In this document: positions 15,290 through 24,710 of the stretch, one piece after another
Numbering within the stretch: the stretch's first letter is position 1
Layout: each line of letters begins with the position of its first letter
Source: Candidatus Rifleibacteriota bacterium
Lineage (GTDB): Bacteria > Muiribacteriota > Ozemobacteria > Ozemobacterales > Ozemobacteraceae
NCBI GenBank assembly: GCA_012520995.1
Contig: JAAYNI010000067.1
Coordinates: 62,001 to 126,000 of the forward strand
Direction: 5' to 3'
DNA length: 64,000 nucleotides
The notes under the pieces: model-generated
Databases searched by the model: none
Told to the model about the DNA's origin: nothing
Seen by the model: only the letters and a program-made list of their open reading frames with translations
Made by a program: the position numbers and the translations under genes

Positions 15290-17821
15290 ATGAAATACAG
15301 ATTTTTATCAGCGGTTTTATGTACAGTCATGATTTTTAATATAGCTTTTGAGGCTTCCGCACAGTCTATGTTTTCAGAGAAGTCAAAAAGCAGACAGAAC
15401 ATGGCAGGCAGAACGACTTCTTATTCACGTGAACCTGAACTCAGGGGGGATGCCTATTATGAACAGCGTATAGCTGAATTGAAAAATGAGTTGGCTCAGA
15501 AAGAGAGGCGCCTTGAAGCGACGGCAGTTTCAAATGAGAAGGGATTGAAAAATTTCGGAGCAAATTTTTTCGCAAATTATGAAAATGCTTTGTTGCCTTT
15601 GCCTGATACCGCAGCTCCGGAAAATTATGTTTTATCAAAAGGTGACGATTTGACCTTTTTTGCTTGGTCTGATATGGGCGATGTCACCTATGAAGAGACT
15701 AGAGTGAACGGCGAGGGACAAGCTTACTTGCCAATGTTTGGAGTCGTTCCTGTGGCGGGAAAGACAATAAAGGCGGTTGAAGCCAATTTGCGCGCCATGC
15801 TAGGCGATAGGGCAAAGAATCTTAAGTTCAGTCTTGCAGTTAAGAGTATAAAGCCTGTTCAGGTTTTTGTTGCGGGTGAAGTTAATAACCCGGGTTCTAT
15901 TGTAGTTTCAGGTTTAACCACTGCTTTTTCAGTGCTTTATTCAGCAGGAGGCCCCAATTCTAACGGCAGCTTGCGCAATATTATGCTTGTAACTTCTTCT
16001 GGAGAAGTCAAGAAAATAGACTTCTATAAATATTTTCTCAATGGCGACAAATCTCAGGATTTGCCTATTAAAAGCGGAGATACTTTATTTGTGCCTGCGA
16101 CTTCAAAAAAAGTAAGTATTGCAGGTTCAGTTTTACGTCCCGCAATTTACGAAATATACGATGGAATGACTCTTTCTAAGGCTTTAGAAATGGCAGGTGG
16201 CCTGCAGCCTGGAGCTAGAGTCAGCAGAGTTTCTATAAAAAGATGGAGCCAGGATGAACGCCGAAAAACTTTTGACGTTGATACAAGCAATTTGTCGACT
16301 ATGTCTACCTTTAAAGTGCTTCCGGGAGATGAAATAGAAGCTTATATGGGTAGCCAAAAGCTTACTAATAGCCTTTTGATCACTGGGCCAGTGGCTTTGC
16401 CTGGTTATTATTCCTTTGCTGAGGGAATGACCGTGAAAGATCTTGTGGCAAAGGCTGGAGGAGTCTTGGCACATGAAGTCAGCTATAAAACAGGCAAGAT
16501 TGTAAGACAGTTGGAAGGCGGAAAAGAACAAATAATCAACTTTGACTTGGGTGCTGCGCTTTCAGGAGATGCTCATTCAGATAGAGCTTTGAAAGAGCTT
16601 GATCAAGTAATTCTTTTTGAAGAAAAAGATATAGAATATTCAGAAGATGTTGTAAGAATTGGCGGCGGGGTAGTAGAACCAGGGAAGTATCGTTATTTCA
16701 AAGGCATGAGACTTTCGGATCTGATATCACTTGCAAAAGGCCTTAAGCCTGAAGCTTTTGGAGAGGCAGAGATATCCTTTGTTGGCAGTGACGGCAGAAT
16801 GAAAATTATAAGAACAGATGCCAAAGCTGCTATTTCAAAACCTGCTGGCGAAAATGATATAGCTTTGGGAGCTAATTATCATGTGAATATAGTCGTGAAT
16901 TACGTAGCTTCACGTAAGCCTGATTTGGTAACGGTTAAGGGTGCTTTGAGAAAAAATGGAGTTTTTGCTGTTGATACCTCTAAGGATACGCTTTGGGATC
17001 TTATAGAAAGGGCAGGCGGCTTTGCGAAAAATGCTTATCCGCAAGGCTTGATGCTTTTCAGAAAGAAAGAATCTCTCGGAAATGCTATACAACTTAAGAT
17101 TATCAATGATTCATTTGGTTTGCTGGCAGAACAGTTGAATGCACAACCTGTTATTAATGAAGAAGATAAAGACTCGAACAGTTTCTCGGAAGCGCTTGCC
17201 AAAGCTGAGAAAGAAAATAGAGAGAAAACTCAAGAGATGAAGGCGGTACAGAGAGATGAAAGCCTTTTGCTTGGTTTCTCAAAGTCTGATATGACAAATA
17301 TATCTGTTCCTGAATTTGGCAAAAATATTGAAAAAAGTCCTAATCCATTTCTCCCGCTGGAGACAGAAGTTAAAGAGGAAAGTTCAAAAGATCCTGAGTT
17401 TGTGCGAATAGTTCTTTTCACTGCATCTCTTAAAATGAAGGAGCTTGAAAAGCTCTTGAAGGACGTGAAAATGTATGACGGCGACAGACTTTACATACCT
17501 GAAGTTCCCACTACAGTAACGGTAGTCGGACAGGTTATGCAGCCTTCGACTCAGGCTTATAAAGCTCGCAGAACTCCAGGGCATTATATAAGAAGCAGCG
17601 GTGGCTACAACCCCTTTGCTGACAGACGTAGGACTTTCATAGTGAAAGTGGATGGAAATATCAAGCGCCAAGGCGAAGTTAAATATATTGAACCTGGCGA
17701 TGTAGTAGTTATTCCTGCAAGAATAGATACTCCAAAAAAATACACTCTTAAGGACTATTCTTCTTTAGCTTCTATCATAGGCAGCCTTGCTATGACCTAC
17801 AAAGTAATCAATGATAATTAA
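15290..17821 (+). CDS. SLBB-domain polysaccharide export protein
   Basis: The 843-residue product has a signal peptide (VLCTVMIFNIAFEASAQ) and a short coiled-coil (residues about 56-85). A Poly_export domain starts near 113 (YVLSKGDDLTFFAWSD), and about six SLBB beta-grasp modules follow (for example VFVAGEVNNPGSIVVSG, ITGPVALPGYYSFAEG, VTVVGQVMQPST). This is the architecture of Wza-like outer-membrane exporters of capsule or exopolysaccharide. A charged low-complexity linker lies around residues 625-690. No lipobox is visible, unlike Wza. No glycosyltransferase cluster is adjacent, so the exported polymer is unknown. Confidence 0.88.
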   Translation: MKYRFLSAVLCTVMIFNIAFEASAQSMFSEKSKSRQNMAGRTTSYSREPELRGDAYYEQRIAELKNELAQKERRLEATAVSNEKGLKNFGANFFANYENALLPLPDTAAPENYVLSKGDDLTFFAWSDMGDVTYEETRVNGEGQAYLPMFGVVPVAGKTIKAVEANLRAMLGDRAKNLKFSLAVKSIKPVQVFVAGEVNNPGSIVVSGLTTAFSVLYSAGGPNSNGSLRNIMLVTSSGEVKKIDFYKYFLNGDKSQDLPIKSGDTLFVPATSKKVSIAGSVLRPAIYEIYDGMTLSKALEMAGGLQPGARVSRVSIKRWSQDERRKTFDVDTSNLSTMSTFKVLPGDEIEAYMGSQKLTNSLLITGPVALPGYYSFAEGMTVKDLVAKAGGVLAHEVSYKTGKIVRQLEGGKEQIINFDLGAALSGDAHSDRALKELDQVILFEEKDIEYSEDVVRIGGGVVEPGKYRYFKGMRLSDLISLAKGLKPEAFGEAEISFVGSDGRMKIIRTDAKAAISKPAGENDIALGANYHVNIVVNYVASRKPDLVTVKGALRKNGVFAVDTSKDTLWDLIERAGGFAKNAYPQGLMLFRKKESLGNAIQLKIINDSFGLLAEQLNAQPVINEEDKDSNSFSEALAKAEKENREKTQEMKAVQRDESLLLGFSKSDMTNISVPEFGKNIEKSPNPFLPLETEVKEESSKDPEFVRIVLFTASLKMKELEKLLKDVKMYDGDRLYIPEVPTTVTVVGQVMQPSTQAYKARRTPGHYIRSSGGYNPFADRRRTFIVKVDGNIKRQGEVKYIEPGDVVVIPARIDTPKKYTLKDYSSLASIIGSLAMTYKVINDN

Positions 17822-17850
17822 GCGTTATCTTATTGTGGCTAAGATTGCAC

Positions 17851-17886
17851 AGTGATTAGCGGGCGGCTAACTGCCAGCTAATCACT
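17851..17886. repeat. inverted repeat after the SLBB gene
   Basis: AGTGATTAGC pairs perfectly with GCTAATCACT over 10 bp across a 16-base loop. The word GTGATTAG recurs at 32755 and at the end of ptsI (41931), so this is part of the dispersed intergenic repeat family. No T-run follows, so termination would be weak. Confidence 0.6.
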
Positions 17887-17900
17887 ATGTGCTACCCATG

Positions 17901-17989
17901 CTAGTGTGGTGCCTGTATCAGATAAACATAAAGAGTTTATTGATTTGCTTGCATTGAATAGGCGATTTTTAGTTGAAACAAAGCGCTAG
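17901..17989. mobile_element. CTAG-ended ~90-bp MITE-like element, copy A
   Basis: It begins CTAGTGTGGTGC and ends AACAAAGCGCTAG. The interior shares ATTGAATAG, TTTTTAGTTG and AACAAAG with copy B (24122-24213), and ATCAGATAAACATAAAGA with copy D on the opposite strand. It has diverged more than copies B and C. No coding capacity. Confidence 0.75.
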
Positions 17990-17992
17990 TTC

Positions 17993-18021
17993 TTGCCTAT
18001 TCATTTGCAAATTTGTATCAT
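17993..18021 (+). promoter_or_regulatory. promoter of the nucleoside-kinase gene
   Basis: TTGCCT (17993-17998) and TATCAT (18016-18021) are 17 bases apart. The -35 box lies four bases beyond the end of MITE copy A, so the element borders the promoter. Confidence 0.65.
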
Positions 18022-18057
18022 GTCATGAGATAAAACCTGTTCAACAAGGAGTAATTG

Positions 18058-19401
18058 ATGAAGAAGCTGACTAAAGTAGTCAAACGTAACGGACGTGTTG
18101 TAGATTTCAAAAAAAATAAAATAGTTGACGCTATCTTCAAAGCTGCTCGTGAAGTGGGTGGTGAAGATAAACGATTGGCTGAAATTTTAGCTGACAAAGT
18201 TGTGCACCAGCTAGAGTTGAATCTTAAAGAGAACGCTTATCCGAGTGTTGAAGAGGTTCAAGATCATATTGAAAAAGAGCTGATAGAAGCAGGGCACGCA
18301 AGAACCGCTAAAGCTTTTATACTCTTTAGACATGAGCACGAGAAACTTCGCGAAAAAAAAACTGATGCGATAGTAGACTCATTTACTGGCAATATCCCTT
18401 ATCAGAAGATTTACAATGTCTTAAATTGGTCAATAGATAACGATTGTTTCACTGTCAAAAAAATTAACAGTTTGATAGATAAGGGCAAATATCCTGAGTT
18501 GGTAAAAAAAGCGACTGAAAAATATGACGAAGATGTCAGAAACGCATCCATAAAAATTATTAACAGGCTTCCGGAAGTGCGCGTAGTTATAATAGCGGGG
18601 CCTTCAAGCTCGGGCAAAACCACTACAACCATTAAAATAGGCGAAGCTCTTAAAGAGCAAGGTTATGAGCTTGTGTCTATGGAGCTGGACAACTATTATT
18701 TCAATCTTGAACATCACCCCAAAGATGAGTTTGGCGATTATGACTTTGAAACTCCAGAAGCTTTGGATTTGAAATTGATAAATCAGCATTTGGGCGACCT
18801 TATAGAAGGCAAAACTATACAAATGCCTATTTATAATTTCAAAACTGGCAAACGTGAAGATCATACAGTGCCCATGTCATTAGCTAAAAACCAGATCCTT
18901 CTTCTTGACAGTTTACATGGTCTTTATGAGCCTATGACATCAAGCGTCAAAGACAGCAAAAAGTTCAAAGTTTATATTGAAACTCTTTGTCAAATTCGCG
19001 ACAATTCAAACGAATTTATCAGATGGACAGATATACGCTTGCTTAGACGTATGGTTAGAGACTCTTGGCATAGAAGTTATAATCCGAGACAAACTTTGGA
19101 ACATTGGCATTATGTCAGGCGCTCTGAAATTCAGCATATCATACCCTTTGTCGGCAAGGTAGATCACGTTATAGATGGCTCATTGGCTTATGAATTGCCG
19201 ATTTATAAGGCTCATCTTTTTAAATACTTCCCGCAATTTCTTGAAGATTACAAGAATGATCCAAAACGGCAAGATGCCTATATAAGAGCCAAGCGTGTGC
19301 ACGACTTACTGGCTTCCGTAAAAGAGTGGACAGATGAAACGATTATTCCTAAAAACGCTTTGATACGTGAATATATAGGCGGAAGCATCTACGAATATTA
19401 A
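18058..19401 (+). CDS. ATP-cone / uridine-kinase-like nucleoside kinase
   Basis: The 447-residue protein has an N-terminal ATP-cone (residues about 1-95; KVVKRNGRVVDFKKNKI, EAGHARTAKAFILFRHEHEK), the allosteric nucleotide-binding module best known from ribonucleotide reductase and NrdR. A linker follows, then a phosphoribulokinase/uridine-kinase domain with P-loop GPSSSGKTTTT near residue 180, LDNYYF and LLDSLHGLY. It probably phosphorylates a nucleoside or related sugar under nucleotide control; the substrate is inferred. AAGGAG lies seven bases before the chosen ATG; a TTG directly before it is in frame. polA follows after one base. Confidence 0.85.
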   Translation: MKKLTKVVKRNGRVVDFKKNKIVDAIFKAAREVGGEDKRLAEILADKVVHQLELNLKENAYPSVEEVQDHIEKELIEAGHARTAKAFILFRHEHEKLREKKTDAIVDSFTGNIPYQKIYNVLNWSIDNDCFTVKKINSLIDKGKYPELVKKATEKYDEDVRNASIKIINRLPEVRVVIIAGPSSSGKTTTTIKIGEALKEQGYELVSMELDNYYFNLEHHPKDEFGDYDFETPEALDLKLINQHLGDLIEGKTIQMPIYNFKTGKREDHTVPMSLAKNQILLLDSLHGLYEPMTSSVKDSKKFKVYIETLCQIRDNSNEFIRWTDIRLLRRMVRDSWHRSYNPRQTLEHWHYVRRSEIQHIIPFVGKVDHVIDGSLAYELPIYKAHLFKYFPQFLEDYKNDPKRQDAYIRAKRVHDLLASVKEWTDETIIPKNALIREYIGGSIYEY

Positions 19402-19402
19402 G

Positions 19403-22108
19403 ATGAAAAAGTGTCTCCTGATTGATGGTAACAATATAGTTTTCAGAGCTTATTATGCTTTTGCAAATCAAAGGCTCAAAACCAAAGACGGCCTTTTGAC
19501 TGGCGCTTTATACGGTTTTTTGAGAATGACCTTGAATCTTCTCAAAGAAATGAAGCCTGATTATGTCGCTATAGCATTTGATGTTTCACGCGACACTTTC
19601 AGGAAAAAACTCTATCCGGAATATAAAGCTCATAGAAGCCCTGTTCCAGACGATTTGCTGCTTCAAATTCCCATGGCCGAAAAATCTGTTGAAGCCATGG
19701 GGATTGCTCTTTTACGCAATGAAGATTATGAGGCGGATGACCTTATAGGTTCAGTTGCTGAAAAGCTCAAAGCGGAATTCGAAGTGCAGATAGTCACAGG
19801 AGACAGAGATTTATTGCAGCTAATTGACAAAAATGTCAAAGTTAATCTTTGCAGAAAAGGCGTAAGCGAAATGCAATTGATAGATGAAGCTGCTTTTATT
19901 GAAGAATACGGTTTTCCTCCTGAAGGTATAATAGAGCTTAAAGCATTGATGGGTGATGCCTCTGACAATATTCCAGGTGTCAGAAGCGTAGGAGAAAAAC
20001 GCGGTTTGGAACTGATCCGTGAGTATCGCACTGTAGACAACCTCTACGCTAATGTAGATAACCTCAAAAAAAGCAAAATGAAAGAAAATATCATTGCTGA
20101 TGAGGAAATGGCAAGACTTTCCAAAACTCTTGCTACCATTAAAAGAGACGTGAATGTTTTTAAAGATCCGAGTGAACTGGCTTGGAGTCCTGACAAACTT
20201 GCTTCAGAAGACTTTCTTGAGTTTTTACAGCGTTATGAGTTAAAAAGCCTCTATAATGAAGTGACTGGAAATACACTTCTTGATGCTGCAGTTGCTGAAC
20301 CTGCTGCTCCAAAAGAATTTGAAGCGGAAATACTTCTGGTTTCTGATCTTAAAGAACTGAAAAACTATTTCAAATCTAATTCTGAAAAATATATCAGCCT
20401 CGATATTGAGACTGGCGGCTTGAGCTTTGCCAGCGATCAAATAATAGGCATTTCATTTGCTTATGCAGAAAACAAGGCGGTGTATGTGCCCTTGGCTCAC
20501 TTTTATTTGGGCATGGATCCTTCAGTGCAACCCAAACTTTCAGAACTGATAGACCTTATGAATTTGGAGCTCAAAGATAAAAAACTGATAGGACATAATC
20601 TTAAGTTTGATTTGCAGTTTTTAGAAACTTCTGGTTTTCTTCACGATGAGAATGTTTTTGATACTATTATAGCAGCTTATTTGCTTGATTCTGCGGGTTC
20701 TATGAGCTTGAAAGATCTTGTCAGGAAAGAATTCAATATAACAGCAAGGGAATATAAGGATATAGCCAAGCCTGGCGAATTTGCTTCTGTAGACGTAAAT
20801 GTAGCCAAGGATTATTGCGGACAAGATGCCATATTAGCTCTTAAGCTTTACAAACATTATAAAACGGCTTTGAAAGAAGCCGAACAAGAAAAACTATATA
20901 GTGAAATAGAAGTGCCCTTGATGTTTGTGCTTAAAGACATGGAAGTATCAGGAATAGCCTTAAATGTTGCATATTTACGGGAATTTAAAAGGTCTGTACA
21001 GGATGCTATGGCTGTTTCCGAAGAAGCTATTTATGATTATGCGGGTGCCCAATTCAATGTAAATTCTCCCAAACAGCTTCAGGAGGTTTTGTTTGGTAAC
21101 TTAGGTTTAACTCCTCCCAAGAAAACAAAAACCGGCTATTCTACTGACAGCGAAACTCTAAAAAAACTTGCTTTTGTACACCCCATAGCAGAAGAACTTC
21201 TCAACTATCGCGAGTTGGCAAAAATAGACTCCACTTATACTGATTCTCTTATAAATCTTGTTAATACTTATACAGGGCTGATACATACAAACTTTAATCA
21301 AACTGTGACAGCTACCGGCCGCTTATCCAGCTCTTCCCCTAATCTGCAGAATATACCTGTAAAAACAGAGCTGGGCAGAAATATTCGCAGAGCCTTCATG
21401 CCTCCTGAAGAGGGCAATATCTTTATTTCGATTGACTATTCCCAGATAGAATTGAGAATGTTGGCTCACTTTTCCGAAGATCCCGCTTTGCTAAAAGCCT
21501 ATGCTGAAAACATGGACATACATGCTCTGACGGCTTCAAGGATTTTCAAAAAAGAACTCAAAGATGTAACTTCTGCGGAACGCAGTATAGGCAAAACAGT
21601 TAACTTCGGTATAGTATACGGCATATCTCCTTTCGGTCTTTCTCAAGATTTAGGTGTTACTGTTTCAGAAGGCAAAAAATATATAGATGCCTTTTACGAC
21701 AGCTTTTCAGGTGTTACGGACTTTTTTGACTCTCTCCTTAAGGAAGCTAGAAAAACATATGAAGTTTCCACAATTCTTGGACGCAAAAGATTTGTGCAGG
21801 ACATAAATGCCAAAAACTTCACTCTAAGATCAGCAGCAGAGCGCATAGTTAAAAACACAAAACTCCAAGGCTCTGCCGCAGACTTAGTTAAGAAAGCGAT
21901 GCTTGATACTGTTTCATGGCTTAAAAAGGCTTCAATGAACACTAAACTGATTTTGCAAATCCATGACGAGCTTATATTTTCAGCTCCGCCAGATGAGGCA
22001 GAACAGGTTTCGCATGAGCTGAAAAAACTGATGGAAAAGGCCTTTGTGCTTAATGTGCCTCTTGTTTGTGATGTTTCTTCAGGCCCTAATCTTGCTGACT
22101 TGTCCTGA
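19403..22108 (+). CDS. polA: DNA polymerase I
   Basis: All three classical domains are present in 901 residues. The 5'-3' exonuclease (about 1-290) carries YEADDLIGSVAEK, TGDRDLLQLID and LMGDASDNIPGVRSVG. The 3'-5' proofreading domain (about 310-490) keeps its acidic residues: SLDIETGG, GHNLKFDLQFL and YCGQDAILALKLY. The polymerase domain carries TATGRLSSSSPNLQNIPVK, SIDYSQIELRMLAHF, RSIGKTVNFGIVYG and QIHDELIF. The O-helix residue in VNFG is Phe, as in E. coli Pol I. It repairs DNA and matures Okazaki fragments. It starts one base after the kinase gene stop, so the two are likely co-transcribed. Confidence 0.97.
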   Translation: MKKCLLIDGNNIVFRAYYAFANQRLKTKDGLLTGALYGFLRMTLNLLKEMKPDYVAIAFDVSRDTFRKKLYPEYKAHRSPVPDDLLLQIPMAEKSVEAMGIALLRNEDYEADDLIGSVAEKLKAEFEVQIVTGDRDLLQLIDKNVKVNLCRKGVSEMQLIDEAAFIEEYGFPPEGIIELKALMGDASDNIPGVRSVGEKRGLELIREYRTVDNLYANVDNLKKSKMKENIIADEEMARLSKTLATIKRDVNVFKDPSELAWSPDKLASEDFLEFLQRYELKSLYNEVTGNTLLDAAVAEPAAPKEFEAEILLVSDLKELKNYFKSNSEKYISLDIETGGLSFASDQIIGISFAYAENKAVYVPLAHFYLGMDPSVQPKLSELIDLMNLELKDKKLIGHNLKFDLQFLETSGFLHDENVFDTIIAAYLLDSAGSMSLKDLVRKEFNITAREYKDIAKPGEFASVDVNVAKDYCGQDAILALKLYKHYKTALKEAEQEKLYSEIEVPLMFVLKDMEVSGIALNVAYLREFKRSVQDAMAVSEEAIYDYAGAQFNVNSPKQLQEVLFGNLGLTPPKKTKTGYSTDSETLKKLAFVHPIAEELLNYRELAKIDSTYTDSLINLVNTYTGLIHTNFNQTVTATGRLSSSSPNLQNIPVKTELGRNIRRAFMPPEEGNIFISIDYSQIELRMLAHFSEDPALLKAYAENMDIHALTASRIFKKELKDVTSAERSIGKTVNFGIVYGISPFGLSQDLGVTVSEGKKYIDAFYDSFSGVTDFFDSLLKEARKTYEVSTILGRKRFVQDINAKNFTLRSAAERIVKNTKLQGSAADLVKKAMLDTVSWLKKASMNTKLILQIHDELIFSAPPDEAEQVSHELKKLMEKAFVLNVPLVCDVSSGPNLADLS

Positions 22109-22142
22109 AGTTTTAAGTGCTGAACCTTAAGGAGTCCTAGGA

Positions 22143-24125
22143 ATGTTGAAAAAAGCTTTTGAAATTACTGTTCCGCAACTTCAAAAAGAATGTGAGTGGT
22201 TGCTGACTAACGGAATTGGCGGATTTGCTTCTTCGACTGTTTCATGTGTGAATACGAGGCGTTATCACGGTTTGCTAGTAGCGGCTCAAAATCCGCCTGT
22301 TGAACGTCTTTTGCTGGTTTCTCAATTAGAAGAGGAGCTTATAATAGATGGCGTCTCCTACTTCCTGACAAGCGATGTCTCAGAAAAAGGTGTTTTGGAG
22401 CCTGAAAATATTTGTTGGTTAGAGAGCTTTGTGAAAGAACCTTTGCCTGAGTGGCATTACAGAATCAAAGACGTGCTCTTAATTAAAAGTCTTTGTATGC
22501 AGCATGGCTCAAATACAACTCTGGTAACGTACAGAATTTTTTCTAACACTTCTTCTGTTGATTTAAAGCTTACTCCTTATTTTTCTTGCAGAGATTTTCA
22601 TGGCAATACAGTTGAAAATATAGGTATTTCACAAGAATACTCAGAAAAAGACGGTGAATTGATTTTCAAGCCTTTGAGTAATGCACCTGAAATTTATATG
22701 CGTTTTGATTCTGGCTTTTTTCTGCCGAAGTTTGCTTGGAAAAGCCAATACTTGGCAATAGAAGAAGAAAGAGGATTGCCTGCAGCTGAAGATCTGTTTT
22801 CTTACGGTTCCTTAGAGATAAAAAACTATAAAGGCTTTGCTTCTATTGCTTTCTCTGATGCCTCTATTGTTGAATTTAATCCAGTTAATATGAAAAAGCA
22901 GGAAGAGTTACGACTTCATAAGGTTGCAAACTCTATTCCAAGCAACGATTTATTTCTCAAAAAGCTTTTACTTGCTGCAGATCAATTTATAGTAGCCCGA
23001 AAAAGCACAGGTGAAAAGACTGTTTTGGCGGGTTATCCTTGGTTTTCAGATTGGGGCAGGGACACTCTGATAGCTTTGCCTGGTCTTTCTTTGGTAAGCG
23101 GACGTTTTGATGATGCAGCTTCAATTCTGAAAACTTTTGCGGCTAATATCAAATATGGTCTTGTGCCAAACTGTTTCCCGGATAGAGGAGATGATGCACT
23201 CTATAACAGCGTGGATGCCTCTCTTTGGTTTTTCTTCGCTGTATATAAGTATCTGCAATATACAGATGATTACGAATTTGTCAGACGTAACCTTTACCAT
23301 GGAATGGAAGTTATTTTGGATTCTATGAGAGACGGTACTCTCTATGGAATTAAGGCGGATCCTGAAGATAATTTGCTGATGGCGGGTTATCCCGATACTC
23401 AGCTGACCTGGATGGACGTAAAAATCGACGGTTATGTTGTAACTCCGCGCAATGGAAAAGCTGTGGAAATTAATGCGCTTTGGTACAATGCTCTGAAAAT
23501 TTTTGCATTGTTGAAAGACAAGTTTGAGAGTGCCGGCAGGGAGTTTGAGATTTATGCTTCCTCAGTTAAGAGTTCATTTTTCGAAAAATTCTGGAATCCG
23601 AAGCTTGGCACTCTATATGATTATATAGCTCCTGATGGTAAAGCTAACACTGATTTCAGACCCAATCAAATTTATGCGGTCTATTTGCCATTTTCACTTT
23701 TGTCGCCGACGCAAGAAAAAAGCGTAGTTGATAAGGTGTTTGAGCGGCTGTATACGCCTAGAGGCTTAAGAAGTCTTGACAGAGACGATCCTGCTTATTG
23801 TCCTTTTTATCTTGGGGATAGACGTGAGCGTGACATGTCATATCATCAGGGTACTGTTTGGTCTCATTTGGCAGGTCCCTTTATTTCTTCTTACTTGAAA
23901 GTGAACGGCTATTCAGCAGATGCTCTTATGCAGGCTTCAGGTATGATCGAGTCTTTCCGGATTCACATGGAAAATGAGGCGTGCATTGGCGGCATTTCCG
24001 AGATCTTTGACGCGGAACCGCCTCATGCTCCAAGGGGCGCTTGTAATCAGGCATGGAGTGTAGGGGAAGTGCTTAGGGTTTATTATGAAGATATTAAAGG
24101 GCAGAGACCTACGCTTGTGATCTAG
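22143..24125 (+). CDS. glycogen debranching enzyme (amylo-alpha-1,6-glucosidase type)
   Basis: The 660-residue product has the two-domain GDE_N/GDE_C layout of archaeal-type debranching enzymes (GH133). The N-terminal domain carries EWLLTNGIGGFASSTV and NTRRYHGLLVA. The C-terminal (alpha/alpha)6 catalytic domain carries GYPWFSDWGRDTLIALPGL (near residue 300), NCFPDRG, YNSVDASLWFF, DPAYCPFYLGDRRERD and YHQGTVWSHLAGPF. It hydrolyses alpha-1,6 branches of glycogen. AAGGAG lies 9 bases before the ATG. The stop TAG is formed by the CTAG end of MITE copy B, so the C terminus may have been trimmed by insertion. A GH13 enzyme lies 7 kb downstream. Confidence 0.92.
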   Translation: MLKKAFEITVPQLQKECEWLLTNGIGGFASSTVSCVNTRRYHGLLVAAQNPPVERLLLVSQLEEELIIDGVSYFLTSDVSEKGVLEPENICWLESFVKEPLPEWHYRIKDVLLIKSLCMQHGSNTTLVTYRIFSNTSSVDLKLTPYFSCRDFHGNTVENIGISQEYSEKDGELIFKPLSNAPEIYMRFDSGFFLPKFAWKSQYLAIEEERGLPAAEDLFSYGSLEIKNYKGFASIAFSDASIVEFNPVNMKKQEELRLHKVANSIPSNDLFLKKLLLAADQFIVARKSTGEKTVLAGYPWFSDWGRDTLIALPGLSLVSGRFDDAASILKTFAANIKYGLVPNCFPDRGDDALYNSVDASLWFFFAVYKYLQYTDDYEFVRRNLYHGMEVILDSMRDGTLYGIKADPEDNLLMAGYPDTQLTWMDVKIDGYVVTPRNGKAVEINALWYNALKIFALLKDKFESAGREFEIYASSVKSSFFEKFWNPKLGTLYDYIAPDGKANTDFRPNQIYAVYLPFSLLSPTQEKSVVDKVFERLYTPRGLRSLDRDDPAYCPFYLGDRRERDMSYHQGTVWSHLAGPFISSYLKVNGYSADALMQASGMIESFRIHMENEACIGGISEIFDAEPPHAPRGACNQAWSVGEVLRVYYEDIKGQRPTLVI

Positions 24126-24213
24126 TGCGATTGTTGCATCAAATAAGCATGGAATAGTCCTTGTTGACTGCTTGTCATTGAATAGAGAAGTTTTAGTTGC
24201 AACAAAGCACTAG
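24122..24213. mobile_element. CTAG-ended ~90-bp MITE-like element, copy B
   Basis: The 92-bp element has ends CTAGTGCGATTGTTGCA and (reverse complement of the other end) CTAGTGCTTTGTTGCA. Copy C (48633-48719, opposite orientation) is nearly identical. Its two CTAG ends supply the stop codons of the debranching enzyme on the plus strand and the AtpZ-like gene on the minus strand. Confidence 0.85.
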
Positions 24214-24467
24214 ATGTGCCGTTTAAGTTTTTGCGGCTTTTCCTTAAATTGTTCAGCCTGCTTGCTTTGTTGCCAAATGAGCACAGCTATATTCACTATG
24301 GCCATAAATATACAGAATATTGTGGCTTTGGCGCCTGTTCCATAGTAAGAATCGAATTTTCTTCCTATAATTAACCAAAAAACTATAACAATTGCTTTTG
24401 TAATGCCTAAGTTTGCTGCTTTCAAGTAGTTGAGACGCTCGGTGACTTGTTCTGTGCTTTTCTTCAT
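24210..24467 (-). CDS. small two-helix membrane protein, AtpZ-like
   Basis: An 85-residue protein with two membrane segments (about GITKAIVIVFWLIIG and ATIFCIFMAIVNIAVLIW) separated by FDSYYGTGAK. Length, topology and position next to an atp operon fit the AtpZ/AtpI-type helper proteins of F-type ATP synthase, although it is divergent rather than first in the operon. Sequence similarity is weak, so this is inference. I prefer the second ATG, because AGGAG lies six bases before it and directly abuts the first one. The stop codon comes from the end of MITE copy B. Confidence 0.55.
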   Translation of the reverse strand: MKKSTEQVTERLNYLKAANLGITKAIVIVFWLIIGRKFDSYYGTGAKATIFCIFMAIVNIAVLIWQQSKQAEQFKEKPQKLKRHI

Positions 24468-24645
24468 TTTCATCTCCTGTTGTGTTTATAGCTTAAATTT
24501 TTATTTTTAGCAATGAGTGTACAAGATTTTTAGCTGATTTCTGTGTTTTTTAACTTTTAAAGATATAGGCTTAAAATATTTTATTTTTTTCTGCTTCAAA
24601 CAATAGCAAAATCCTCTCAAAAAAGGAAATATAGCCACTTTTAGC
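24468..24645. other. AT-rich divergent spacer between AtpZ-like and atpB genes
   Basis: No gene is seen. The stretch carries the AtpZ-like ribosome-binding site (minus strand AGGAG) and AT-rich DNA. The atpB promoter follows immediately. Confidence 0.5.
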
Positions 24646-24674
24646 TTGAATAAAAATTCAGTTGCCGGTATACT
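24646..24674 (+). promoter_or_regulatory. promoter of the atp operon
   Basis: TTGAAT (24646-24651) and TATACT (24669-24674) are 17 bases apart. This predicts a leader of about 30 bases before the TTG start of atpB. No hairpin is seen in that leader. Confidence 0.7.
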
Positions 24675-24710
24675 TGTAACTGTTGACGAATTATACTAAA
24701 GAGGACTAAT

